A DNA stretch of 12,371 nt from JANJWP01 sp049301335 (GTDB lineage: Bacteria; Patescibacteriota; Gracilibacteria; BD1-5; UBA2023). Numbering within the stretch: the first letter of the stretch is position 1; each line of letters starts with the position of its first letter. The notes under the pieces were generated by a model, which was not told where the DNA came from, did no database searches, and saw only the letters and a list, made by a program, of their open reading frames with translations. The DNA lies in the NCBI GenBank assembly GCA_049301335.1, contig JBAQKV010000083.1, forward strand, positions 1 through 12,371, given 5' to 3'. Made by a program: the position numbers and the translations under genes. Shown here one piece after another: positions 1 through 7,161 of this stretch.

Positions 1-172
1 GAACTATGGTTCCCAAAAAATAGCCGTCAGCGTCATCGTTAATATAGTTCCAAAAATTGGAAATATAATCCTTGTCCCATGAATATGCCCTCTGATAAAC
101 CGGAACCCTGTACCTAATCTTATCAGCAAAAAGATCCAAAATCACAACCTCCTTAGCAGAGAATCTTTCCAT
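1..172 (-). CDS. DUF262 / GmrSD-like protein, N-terminal part (runs off the window start)
   Basis: Reading leftwards from an ATG at 172 gives 57 uninterrupted codons that leave the window at base 1. The peptide has the N-terminal signature of the DUF262 family (ParB-like nuclease fold, as in GmrS of the GmrSD type IV restriction enzyme): a short helix, then YRVPVYQRAYSW (about residues 24-35), an NFWNYINDD stretch, and YFLGTIV at the edge. The VPxYQRxYxW and FLGxIV motifs are typical. DUF262 proteins usually act in defence against modified phage DNA; that role is inferred here from the family. The stretch is clearly more AT-rich than the rest of the window and uses AGA/AGG for arginine where the neighbours prefer CGN, which suggests recent transfer. 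No in-frame TGA occurs in the visible part. The catalytic C-terminal half is outside the window. Confidence 0.72.
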   Translation of the reverse strand, partial: MERFSAKEVVILDLFADKIRYRVPVYQRAYSWDKDYISNFWNYINDDADGYFLGTIV

Positions 173-234
173 AAAACATTCAATAGGCCATAAGTGAATC
201 TCATTTAAGCCGATTTATCTCGAAGATCTAGTTT

Positions 235-951
235 TTATCCCATCTCCGCCTTCACTTCCCTCCAATTCGGATAAAACCTGTCCATCAGAGCCTTGAATTT
301 CGGGCCGTGGCCGCGTTCGATAAGGTGCGCCAATTCGTGCACGACCACGTATTCCACGAACTCGGCCGGCTTCTTGGCCAATTCGGTACTGAACCACACG
401 CGTTTTTCGCGGACGTTGCAGGTTCCCCACTTGGTCTTCATCTTCCTTACGCGCCATTCGGCGGCTTTCACGCCCATTTCCTCCTCCCATCGGCCCATCA
501 TGGCGGGGAGGATTTTTTTCAGCTCGGCGCGGTAGAATTCCGCGAGGAACGCCTCTCGAAAATCCTTACCGCTTCATGCCGGAACCCCCAATACCAGGCA
601 TCCGTCACGCAAAAATGCCCGAGGTTTGGCGGATTCTTCGATTTCGAGACGGTACGGTTCGCCCAAGAAAAAATGCGTCTCGCCGGAGACGTATTCGTGC
701 GGCAGGGCTTTCGGTTTCGCCGCCCCGCGAGAGAGGTGCTTGCGAATCCAGTCGATTTTCAGTCCTACGAAGGCTTTAACCGCAGCGTCCGTCGCTCGCA
801 TCGGCGCCGACACCCGAACGCGTCCAGTGCCCGGATACACCATGATGCGGAGCGTCTTTACGCGCTTGCGTTCGACCTCGATGTTGAAATCGGGAAATAG
901 GAGAACCGAGAGACCGTCATCGGTTCGTAAGAGTTTCCGTAAAATTTCCAT
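235..951 (-). CDS. YgjP/SprT-like (DUF45) zinc metallopeptidase, one in-frame UGA
   Basis: 238 codons from ATG 951 to TAA 235, with one TGA at codon 126 (574-576) read as glycine. Without recoding the frame splits into a 125-residue N-half and an 88-residue C-half, neither of which makes a complete family member. The C-half carries the hallmarks of the M48-related YgjP family: KWGTC (about residue 171), YVVVHELAHLIERGHGPKF with zinc ligands H205, H209 and H215 and catalytic E206, and a conserved Trp near the C terminus. The N-half has the beta-rich RxxxRTLRIMVYPxGxVRVSAP opening usual in the family. Full length is close to the usual 230-240 residues. Such proteins are predicted cytosolic metallopeptidases, often beside restriction or stress genes; the substrate is unknown. 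It is divergent from the DinD remnant at 1040. I see no Shine-Dalgarno site and no clear promoter. Confidence 0.9.
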
Positions 952-1039
952 GACTCGGCAAAGTTGTCAGTTAGAATCGACAGACAGCCGAGTAAAACCG
1001 GCAAACGTTACGAACAAGACTATCCACAAAACGCCAACC

Positions 1040-1204
1040 ATGAAATCCGAACTCATATCTTCCCTTCTCGTCGACTTCGAATCCTGCAAGAATGCCTCTG
1101 TTGAGGCGAAAGACCATTTTGTTGAGTCCAACAAAATGATAGACCTCGCGAAAGGTGTGGAGCGTACGATCGACGATGTACTCCTTACTCGTTACGCGGC
1201 CTAA
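1040..1204 (+). pseudogene. Remnant of a DinD-family (DNA-damage-inducible protein D) gene
   Basis: A 54-codon frame from ATG 1040 to TAA 1202. Residues 1-15 (MKSELISSLLVDFES) resemble the N terminus of DinD/antirepressor-like proteins. Residues 16-54 resemble a later part of the same family: CKNxS, then DHFVESNKMIDLAKGVERTIDDVLLTRYA, which corresponds to the DHFxxVNKMIxLGKGAxRxIDDxxLTRYACYLIAQNGDP region. The section normally lying between them (WxARDLxxxLGY) is missing, and the frame stops at the point where CYLIAQNGDP should follow; intact members are roughly 270 residues. I therefore read it as an internally deleted and 3'-truncated relic rather than a small functional gene. The family is linked to the SOS response and mobile elements. 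A small antitoxin-like protein cannot be excluded, because the remaining frame is open. Confidence 0.65.
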
Positions 1205-1246
1205 GACGGATCGAGGGGCGATGTGGAAAACTTTTCCGATTCTGCA

Positions 1247-1278
1247 AAAAAGAAGGGCCTTAAAGCCCCTCTTTTTTT
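1247..1278 (-). terminator. Intrinsic terminator between toxin gene and DinD remnant
   Basis: The hairpin AAAG-AGGGGC / GCCCTT-CTTT (minus-strand sense, 6-nt loop) is followed by a T-run. It lies about 20 nt after the TAG of the toxin gene. The opposite strand also has a T-run (T7 after GCCCCTC), so it may stop transcription from both sides, with one mismatch in the + strand stem. Confidence 0.75.
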
Positions 1279-1298
1279 CATCTCTTCATAGTTTTTAA

Positions 1299-1571
1299 CT
1301 ACCCATAAAGTTTCGAATGGCTTCATATCGTTACGAGGGAAACGAATTCGTAACGTCCATCCGAGAGTTCCCGAAAGATTATTCGCAAATCGAACCCGGC
1401 GTCTAATGAACGAAATCCCTTATATTTCTTACCCTTGAGCGCATGATTGCGGAGTTTTGGGTGGAAAGGATGCTCCAAAAAGATTTCAAGTGCCGATTCG
1501 ACGGCAATCCGAGAATCTTTCGGAAGCTTTTCAAAGGTTTTGAGAAAATCTTTCTCTGCTCGGATTTGCAC
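1299..1571 (-). CDS. yafQ: YafQ/RelE-family mRNA interferase toxin, one in-frame UGA
   Basis: 90 codons from GTG 1571 to TAG 1299, with a TGA at codon 83 (1323-1325). The product has the RelE/YafQ fold: an N-terminal helix (FLKTFEKLPKDSR), then LRNHALKGKKYKGFRSLDAGFDLRIIFRE and YEFVSLVTI-G-SHSKLYG. The TGA falls on the G of the family's conserved IGtHseLY/F C terminus, whose His is catalytic in YafQ, so a standard-code reading would delete the active-site histidine. Toxins of this type cut mRNA on the ribosome. It lies 12 nt after the antitoxin stop and in the same frame, so the pair is co-transcribed. GTG is chosen because the frame upstream reaches the antitoxin TAA within five codons and no ATG is available. 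No Shine-Dalgarno is visible; coupling to antitoxin translation is likely. Confidence 0.88.
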
Positions 1572-1583
1572 GAAAAAAGAAAA

Positions 1584-1883
1584 TTATTTCATAACGGCAC
1601 CGGGCGACTTGAGATTTCGCAAATGGGAAAGCAAATCTTCGCCATTTTCAAACTCCATTCAATCGGAAGCACCAACGGACGCTATTGCCGCAAGGACTTT
1701 TGCTTGCGTCGCCCGATCGAATCATTCTTCGTCGATACCCACGCTCAACCTCCTCTCCCTTACGAATTGGGAAAGATACGCGTTTACCACCGTGGACAAA
1801 TTCATCCCCAGTTCTTTTGCGAGGCTTTGCGCCTCAGACTTCACCTTAGGATCGATTCGTACGCTGGTTGCCACGGTTGCCAT
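1584..1883 (-). CDS. dinJ: RelB/DinJ-family antitoxin with C-terminal extension, two in-frame UGA
   Basis: 99 codons from ATG 1883 to TAA 1584. Residues 1-50 are a typical RelB/DinJ ribbon-helix-helix domain: TSVRIDPKVKSEAQSLAKELGMNLSTVVNAYLSQFVRERRL. Standard code would stop at codon 54 (1722-1724); with UGA = Gly the frame continues through a second TGA at codon 75 (1659-1661) to TAA just ahead of the toxin. DinJ proteins are about 85-90 residues and their C-terminal half binds and neutralises the toxin, so the longer reading fits the family while the 53-residue reading would leave only the DNA-binding part. It is expected to repress its own operon through the palindrome just upstream (1895-1914). 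ATG 1883 is chosen because it begins MATVATSVRID, the usual DinJ start. Confidence 0.87.
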
Positions 1884-1894
1884 AAATAACGTAT

Positions 1895-1914
1895 TACATC
1901 GTAAATACGATGTA
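1895..1914. promoter_or_regulatory. Palindromic operator of the toxin-antitoxin operon
   Basis: Perfect inverted repeat TACATCGTA-AA-TACGATGTA (9-bp arms, 2-bp centre), 11 bp upstream of the antitoxin ATG. Position and symmetry fit a binding site for the ribbon-helix-helix antitoxin. A TAATAC -10-like hexamer overlaps its start-proximal end, which would place transcription close to the ATG; the -35 is not clear. Confidence 0.75.
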
Positions 1915-1931
1915 TGGTATCTGATTTCGAA

Positions 1932-1965
1932 GAAAAATAAACCCGATAGAGAAAAACTATCGGGT
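1932..1965 (-). terminator. Intrinsic terminator of the kinase-NADAR gene
   Basis: Perfect 9-bp stem ACCCGATAG (1941-1949) with CTATCGGGT (1957-1965), 7-nt loop. On the minus strand it is followed by TTTATTTTT. It lies about 50 nt after the TAA of the gene ending at 2014. Confidence 0.85.
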
Positions 1966-2013
1966 AAATAGAGAAACGCTAGGAAAGACGTACGAAATAC
2001 TCTTCGCACTTGT

Positions 2014-3357
2014 TTACAGAACCTCCAAAACCCTCTCGACCGTCCCATCCGCCACTTCCGCCGCCGATTTTCTGAATTCGTCGCGGATTTCCATGAGAAA
2101 GCGCGAGAAAACCTCCGCCGGGATCGTGGTCGAATCGGGATACGGGGTACCGTCTTTCATTTTGGGTTCGTGGATGATTTCGGTATCGCCCGTGGCGAGG
2201 AGCAACTGCAAGCAAATGGGATTCTGGGCGAACTTCACCCGGAGCGCGAGCTTCATAAGGCTCTGGTGCCTCGCGAGACCTACGCGGTACGTTTCGTCCA
2301 AATACTGGAAAGTCTCGGATTTCTCGGCCGTATTGCCGATCATCTTGGAAGGCAATCCCGACATCTCGGCCACCTGGGCACGCATTTCGGACCCTTCGGG
2401 GAACTTGAGCCCCTGCCAGAACCCTTCGATGGAAGCGTAGGTTTGGCCGTTGAAAACGAACGGCGCGTAATCGAGGTTGGAAAGGCGTTTCTCGATACGG
2501 TTTTTCGAATTCGAAGCCACGTTGAACGGAACTTTTTTCCATTCGCGGGCCACCAGCGTCATGCCGAAGTCGATGGCATAGACCGATCCGTCTTTGCCCC
2601 GCATGAAATTCCCTCCGTGCGAGTCGGTGAGCTCGACGCCGTTTTCGTAGAGGTGTCCGCGGAGTTTCGAAAGCGGGTTCGGTCCCGTCGCGGCGGTTTT
2701 CGAAAGGCGGAGTTCGTTGTTCACCGCCCAAATTCCCGCGCTTACCGGCGCTCCCCAATCTTTAAGAAAGTGGTCGAAACCGATTCCGTAATGCGTCTCG
2801 AGGTATTGCGCGACCCGGTAGTCGGTCATGGTTCGCAAAAACGCGAGCTCTTCGGCATTTGGACGCGTGGTCGCTTCGCCGTATTTGGCATTGTCGTTGC
2901 GTATCGAATTGAGGTACGCCACGGTCATGAAACTCTGGCCTTCCACCTTCTCCATCACCAAAACCGTCTTACCGGAAACGCAGAGGGCCGGATACATTTC
3001 CGGAACGCGTGCGGACAAAGGAAGGACGCCCGATTCGTGCCCCATGCGCACGGTTTCCATGATTCGGGTATGCGCTTCGTACTCCTTGTCCAAATCGTGG
3101 CTGCCGCGTTCGCCGTTGGACATCTTCACCACCTTCGAGGCGTCGTCCGGGTGCGTGACGATGATGCCGTTGTTCCCAATCCCCACCATCCGGTCGAATG
3201 AAAGTTCGCCCAAGAATTCCGCGTATTCGGCAAGATACGGATGGCGCGCGAGAAGGCGCTCGTTTTCGTTTCGGCGTTCGGCTTCGGGTACGGCGGCGGC
3301 AAGGTTCATATCCATTGGGGAAAGGGATAAGTCTGTTTCGAGAATATCCGTCAGCAC
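2014..3357 (-). CDS. Fusion of a protein-kinase/phosphotransferase-like domain with a NADAR domain
   Basis: 447 codons from GTG 3357 to TAA 2014, no in-frame TGA. Residues about 50-275 have the outline of a protein-kinase-like phosphotransferase: glycine loop GIGNNGIIV (59-67), candidate ATP-binding lysine in SKVVKM (K75/K78), hinge-like VMEKVEG (134-140), catalytic TDSHGGN (D245, H247, N250) and metal-binding IDFG (D263). Residues about 281-397 are a NADAR (YbiA-like) domain: LSN (292-294), NGQTYASIEGFWQGLKF with E311, Q315 and K318, then MKLALRVKFAQN and LLLATGDTEIIHEP. NADAR enzymes are N-glycosidases acting on ADP-ribosylated guanine or related nucleotides, and some are antitoxins to DarT-type toxins. 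The last 50 residues are unassigned. The true start could be ATG 3315 or 3309 (residues 15 or 17), since 3357 is GTG without a Shine-Dalgarno. The joint role is inferred to be in repair, defence or nucleotide-signal control; substrates are unknown. Confidence 0.85.
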   Translation of the reverse strand: MLTDILETDLSLSPMDMNLAAAVPEAERRNENERLLARHPYLAEYAEFLGELSFDRMVGIGNNGIIVTHPDDASKVVKMSNGERGSHDLDKEYEAHTRIMETVRMGHESGVLPLSARVPEMYPALCVSGKTVLVMEKVEGQSFMTVAYLNSIRNDNAKYGEATTRPNAEELAFLRTMTDYRVAQYLETHYGIGFDHFLKDWGAPVSAGIWAVNNELRLSKTAATGPNPLSKLRGHLYENGVELTDSHGGNFMRGKDGSVYAIDFGMTLVAREWKKVPFNVASNSKNRIEKRLSNLDYAPFVFNGQTYASIEGFWQGLKFPEGSEMRAQVAEMSGLPSKMIGNTAEKSETFQYLDETYRVGLARHQSLMKLALRVKFAQNPICLQLLLATGDTEIIHEPKMKDGTPYPDSTTIPAEVFSRFLMEIRDEFRKSAAEVADGTVERVLEVL

Positions 3358-3385
3358 GAAAAACGCGAGCGGATGTTGGTTGGAA

Positions 3386-3413
3386 TTGCGGTGGGGGCTT
3401 CGCGGAGTATGAT
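3386..3413 (+). promoter_or_regulatory. Sigma70-type promoter of the surface protein gene
   Basis: TTGCGG (3386-3391), 16-bp spacer, TATGAT (3408-3413). The predicted start is near 3420, giving a leader of about 20 nt without a Shine-Dalgarno before the ATG at 3441. Confidence 0.6.
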
Positions 3414-3440
3414 GGCGGGTACCGTTTACCCGAAAGTCTT

Positions 3441-4823
3441 ATGAAAAAAGCGTTCTCCCTGGCATTCGCCCTCGTAGTCGCGACATCTTCCGCGCTCTTT
3501 TCCGCGCCGTTCGCCACCGCGGACGGCAGCGCTCCGTGGACGGGAATCAGCACGACCCTGCATCCGGGGGTGCAAAGCGCGTATAAAAGCCAAATCAACG
3601 TCGCGTTCCGAGGGTTTTCGTACCGGATTTCGCGAATGGGAAAATCCGAGGCCGTCCGCACGCTCGACGCCATCGACGCGAAGATTTCCGCGCTTCTCAA
3701 AAAGCGGCTTTCCCAGAAAAACCGCTTCGTCCTTTCTTATGCGCGGTACCTCGTAGGTACCGAGCGCGCTTCGGTCATGGCACGCGCGGACGACTACTCC
3801 GCGCCCTACGCGCTGCCCACGCAAACGGTTCCCGCTCCGGGAAACGGCCCCGTCTACGACTACACCGACGTCGTCACCCGCGCGGCCGTGACGGTTTCGC
3901 CGCAAGACCAGCAAGGGAAAATCGTCGTGCCGTTCCAAGAGGAAGAAATCGGCCGTTTCGCGGTCTACGCCATCGGCGACGTGCTCACGCTCACCGACGT
4001 CTACGTTTCGAATCTCTGAACGGCTACGCTCGACCAACACATGCTCTCCGTTTCAGTCTACGACGGCAGCGGATCGAAGCTGGCGGACGGCTCTTTGGCC
4101 TGACCGAACACCGTGCGTTTCGGCACCTCGATCGCCATCCCTAAAAACACCGTCGCCACGCTCGCGGTGCGGGCGCTTTTCCGCAATCCCAACGACGGAT
4201 GATCACTGGGGAAAACCGTATCGCTCCAATTGGGAACGCTCCCGGGAACCTCGACCACAGAAGGCACTTCGCTCGGCGTCAGGCTCGTGGCGCGCGCTTC
4301 GGGACAGACCGTTTTAGTGACTTCCGCCGGAAGCGTCGCGAGTTCCACCCGCCTTCTCGCCCGCTCGAAGGTTTCCGTTTCGAGCATAGGCACCCAGTCG
4401 AACCAATCGAACGCGTTCTCGCTCGGCAACGAAGGCGACGGGACCGCATGGCTCACGCGGTTATACGTCGACGTGAATTTCCGACCGTCGGTCGCCGTAT
4501 CCGGCTGGACGCTCTACAAGAACCGCGAAGCGCCCGAAAACGCCGTAGCCGCGGGTTCAGGGCCGGTTCCGGTAGGCAGCGGAAGCGATCCTGCGTCGAT
4601 CACGTTCCCTTCTCCGTTGGAACTGAGCCCGGGAAGCAGGACGGATTTCGTTCTCGTCGTACGCACGTCGGGCGTTCCGGTGGTCGATTGAAAACGCGTA
4701 TTCCGTCTCGTTGATGCGCAGTACGCGAACGTTTCGCCTTCGGGAAGTTCCGTCCTCATCTCCGGACTGAACCGGTATCCGGGCACGGGGTTCCCCACTG
4801 CCGAATCGACCTATTCGTACTAG
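3441..4823 (+). CDS. Secreted surface-type protein with Sec signal peptide, four in-frame UGA
   Basis: 460 codons from ATG 3441 to TAG 4821, containing TGA at codons 193 (4017), 221 (4101), 254 (4200) and 417 (4689), all read as glycine. The N terminus is a classical Sec signal peptide: MKKA, a hydrophobic core to about residue 20, and an AxA-type site near FATA-DG (about residue 30). Then comes a short basic helical part (about 45-90) and a long Ser/Thr/Val/Gly-rich beta domain (130-460) without cysteines. Segments such as KLADGSLA, VRFGTSIAIPKNTVATLAVRA and GVRLVARASGQTV resemble the beta-sandwich repeats of CPR surface/S-layer-like proteins; this is resemblance, not a family assignment. 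There is no membrane anchor or sorting motif at the C terminus. Standard-code reading gives two unrelated-looking pieces (ending at 4019, and 4230-4691). Its stop lies 3 bp from that of the convergent gene. ATG 3441 is chosen for the signal peptide; the longer open frame upstream is not coding-like. Confidence 0.82.
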
Positions 4824-4826
4824 GGG

Positions 4827-6125
4827 CTAGCCGACCGATTTGACCCAGTCTCCCTCGTCGTCTTCGCGCGTGAAGCCGTGGGATACGGCGAACGCGTCGT
4901 ATATCTTGTGGGCGATTTCTTGGGAAAGGTGCGGTACGTCGATGGGAACCGGCACGGTTTTTCCGTTTTCGACTTCGTAGATTTCGCGCGGGACTTCGGT
5001 CCAAAAGTTGTTTTCTCCGGACTGGAGGACGATTTTTGAATATCCGGACTCGCGGGCGAGATCGGTAAGGAGCCCGTAGAAGAATTCTTGCCAATCGAGG
5101 CGTTTGGCGGCTTCGTCGACGCGGCTTCCCACCATTCTGCCGTGGCGGTCGTAGGCGTCGTAAGCGACTTGTTGGAACTGGTTGACGAAGAGCGTGTCGG
5201 AATCGCGCAGCGAAAAGCCCGTGACGGCGATAGGAAAGCCGTCTTTCATGAGGGCGATGCCCACGGGCGAGTCGAGATAGAGCTTGTATCCCCTGCCGCT
5301 CCAGTCTTTGCCGGTTCAGAACGAACGTTGGAAATCCTCGAGCGTGAAGTAGTTCGCGTCGACTACGGCGACGTGCTCGGCGAGGTCGATTCCGTCTTCG
5401 GAGACGTCTTTCCATTCCCATCGGCGGACACGGGATTTTTCGTAGTCGCGGATGGTTTCGATACGTTCGAGCGAAAGTCCGGCGAACTCGCCGGGAAGTC
5501 CGTTTCGATTGGTCTTCCTTACGAAATCCCCAAGACCGAGAAAGAGGCCGTAGAGCGCGAGAATATCGACGATTTCGGATTTGCGGTGCGTGCGCCAAAG
5601 GGTGTTGCGCGCTTTCATGACGAGCTCGAAACGGTCTTCGGATCCTATGGTTTCGGTGCGGCGTTTCAGGTAGTCTTCGAAGGCTTTTTTGGCGTGGTCG
5701 GCGACGACGCCGGTGGTGACCATGTGCCAAACCCAAAACAACACGCCCTCGCCGTACGTCTCGTGGATGAGGCGCGGCCCCATGTAGAGAAGGAGGTTGG
5801 CGGCGTGGCGGTCGTCGGTAACGAGAAGCTCAGCGAGCTCGGTCACGCGGTCGGTGGCGAAGCGGGTCTTATCGGTGAGGTCGGGTTTGTCGTACGCCTC
5901 GCGGGAATGGTAATGAGCGCGGAAAAATTCCTTTTCGTCTTCGGCGAACCCCGCCTGCTTGATAACGTCGGTTACGCTCTGCCAGGTTACTCCGAGTACC
6001 AGCGGCTTGCCGAATTCGCCGGGGAACATCGATTCCAACCGTGCTAGCGACGCTTTCGAAATACCGGCCTCCGGTTGGTTTGGGAGTTCGGCCTCGTTTA
6101 AGGAATGCGAAGAGCGGTTAGGCAT
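4827..6125 (-). CDS. Unknown 432-residue protein with GNAT-like C-terminal part, one in-frame UGA
   Basis: 432 codons from ATG 6125 to TAG 4827 with one TGA at codon 270 (5316-5318). I do not recognise the family with certainty. The N-terminal two thirds (residues about 20-260) are mainly helical and charged, with no signal peptide, transmembrane helix or cysteine cluster. The part after the TGA (about 270-430) alternates strands and helices: YKLYLDSPVGIALMKDGFPIAVTGF, then VNQFQQV, DWQEFFYGLLTDLARESGYSKIVLQSGENNFW. This pattern (beta-hairpin, xxQxQxV, long helix, IVLQxxxxNxW) resembles GNAT-like domains found in unannotated CPR proteins; the assignment is tentative. Standard code would give a 269-residue and a separate 145-residue product. 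The gene is preceded by a good promoter whose predicted start coincides with the ATG, implying a leaderless mRNA. No terminator separates it from the convergent surface-protein gene. Confidence 0.8.
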
Positions 6126-6131
6126 GGGCGC

Positions 6132-6160
6132 ATTTTACCATGGTTGGGGAATGGGGGCAA
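6132..6160 (-). promoter_or_regulatory. Promoter giving a leaderless mRNA for the 432-residue protein
   Basis: Minus strand TTGCCC (6155-6160), 17-bp spacer, TAAAAT (6132-6137), only 6 bp before the ATG at 6125. The usual -10 to +1 distance puts the first transcribed base on or next to the A of the start codon. Confidence 0.7.
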
Positions 6161-6176
6161 GAAATGGGGCGGGCAC

Positions 6177-6208
6177 AAAAAAACCGCCCCTCATCGGGAC
6201 GGTTTTTT
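6177..6208 (-). terminator. Intrinsic terminator after the thermonuclease gene (repeat copy 1)
   Basis: Seven A, hairpin CCGCCCC-TCATC-GGGACGG (one G-T type pair), six T. It begins a few bases after the nuclease TAG at 6212. The 31-bp core is identical, in the same orientation, to the terminator at 7031-7061 on the other side of the gene. A/T runs on both sides allow action in both directions. Confidence 0.85.
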
Positions 6209-6211
6209 CAT

Positions 6212-6976
6212 CTATCTGCAAATGCTCTCGCACGGCACTCCGTCCTTATCGCGGTCGAGTTTTCCAAGACCGCAGGAGTTCAGATAGAACATGGCTTCAG
6301 AGCATGACGACATGTCGGCGCAAACGTTCTTGGAGACGGAACAGCTGAACGAAGGGACGCTTGGGGTTATGACGGGAACGGAAGGCTTTTTCACAGGGAC
6401 GGTTACCGGTTTGGGCGAAGGGGCCGCGGGTTTCGAAACGGGTTTCCGTTTCCCGTCGCATTTTGACCATACGCCGAGACCGTTTTTCTTCGCGGACGCC
6501 TCGGCCTTAAGAATACGAGAATCGTAGAGCGAAGGTTTGCCGCCGTAAACGTAACGGAAAGCGCTGCCGGAAACGGCGGCTTTTTCGGCATAGAGGGAAC
6601 CGCTCGGAAGAAAGACGTTGGCCAAAATCCTTCCGTTCGAATCCCGGGCGTCTTGGGATACATCCCTGACCAATCGGACGGTTTTTCATGAAAAAGCGGT
6701 TGCGGCGAACGCGCTGGCCTCGTCGCCGTAGCATTCGGCGTACCCGGTGCGGGTGGGGTATTTTTCCGGAGTATCGATTCCTACGATCCTGACGGACTCG
6801 ATTTTCTTTCCCATCCGAACTTTGACGGTATCGCCGTCGACGACTTCGACCACCTGGTACTTTCAATCATTCCAATCGGCCTTGGCTGGAGTTTTGGCGT
6901 TCACGAGCGCGAAAACCGAAGAACAGAGAACCGTCGCGATTCAGGTGATGGCGAAAAGGCGGGAATTGCGTGACAT
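6212..6976 (-). CDS. Secreted thermonuclease (SNase family) with C-terminal Excalibur domain, three in-frame UGA
   Basis: 254 codons from ATG 6976 to TAG 6212, with TGA at codons 12 (6941-6943), 38 (6863-6865) and 97 (6686-6688). Residues 1-27 form a Sec signal peptide (LFAITGIATVLCSSVFALVNA). The SNase domain (about 40-172) has all the catalytic positions: VVDGDT (D48), VRIVGIDTPE (R63, D68, T69, E71) and NGRILA (R116), plus the closing AEASAKKNGLGVW. The third TGA sits in FS-G-KTVRLV, where the family has an invariant GK. A proline/lysine-rich linker (175-208) leads to a cysteine-rich Excalibur calcium-binding domain: CSEAMFYLNSCGLGKLDRDKDGVPCESIC. Standard code would give only a headless 153-residue product. 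The likely role is secreted Ca2+-dependent digestion of DNA/RNA, a source of nucleotides for a host-attached CPR cell (inference). It has its own promoter and a terminator on each side. Confidence 0.95.
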
Positions 6977-6999
6977 GGGAATGCGTGGTTACGTGCGCT

Positions 7000-7027
7000 A
7001 TGATACCCCCATTTTTTCGAAGTGAAA
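7000..7027 (-). promoter_or_regulatory. Promoter of the thermonuclease gene
   Basis: Minus strand TTTCAC (7022-7027), 16-bp spacer, TATCAT (7000-7005). The predicted leader of about 17 nt has no Shine-Dalgarno. It lies directly after the tRNA terminator. Confidence 0.5.
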
Positions 7028-7030
7028 CTC

Positions 7031-7061
7031 AAAAAAACCGCCCCTCATCGGGACGGTTTTT
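7031..7061 (-). terminator. Intrinsic terminator of tRNA-Thr / hemW operon (repeat copy 2)
   Basis: Same hairpin and flanking A/T runs as at 6177-6208, identical over the 31-bp core. It lies about 17 nt beyond the CCA end of the tRNA in the direction of transcription. Confidence 0.85.
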
Positions 7062-7077
7062 CGTTTGAGACTCTGGA

Positions 7078-7153
7078 TGGAGCCGCTGACCGGGGTTGAA
7101 CCGGTGACCTCATCCTTACCATGGATGCGCTCTACCTACTGAGCTACAGCGGC
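7078..7153 (-). tRNA. tRNA-Thr (anticodon GGU), CCA encoded
   Basis: Minus-strand cloverleaf. Acceptor stem GCCGCTG/CAGCGGC with discriminator U followed by encoded CCA (7078-7080); D arm GCTCAGTAGGTAGAGC; anticodon stem CATCC/GGATG with loop ATGGTAA, anticodon GGU (7118-7120 on the + strand reads acc); T arm ACCGG-TTCAACC-CCGGT. It reads ACC/ACU threonine codons. It starts 8 bp after the hemW stop and is followed by an intrinsic terminator. Confidence 0.97.
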
Positions 7154-7161
7154 GTGTTTTG

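Noticed and set aside
1722..2048. Longer antitoxin frame starting upstream of 1883
   Set aside because: The extra N-terminal residues cross the operator palindrome and the neighbouring terminator and are not antitoxin-like; MATVATSVRID is the normal start.
3441..4823. Split genes or pseudogenes caused by premature TGA stops
   Set aside because: The same pattern recurs in eight genes, always TGA and never TAA/TAG, with motifs continuing in frame; recoding explains it better than decay.
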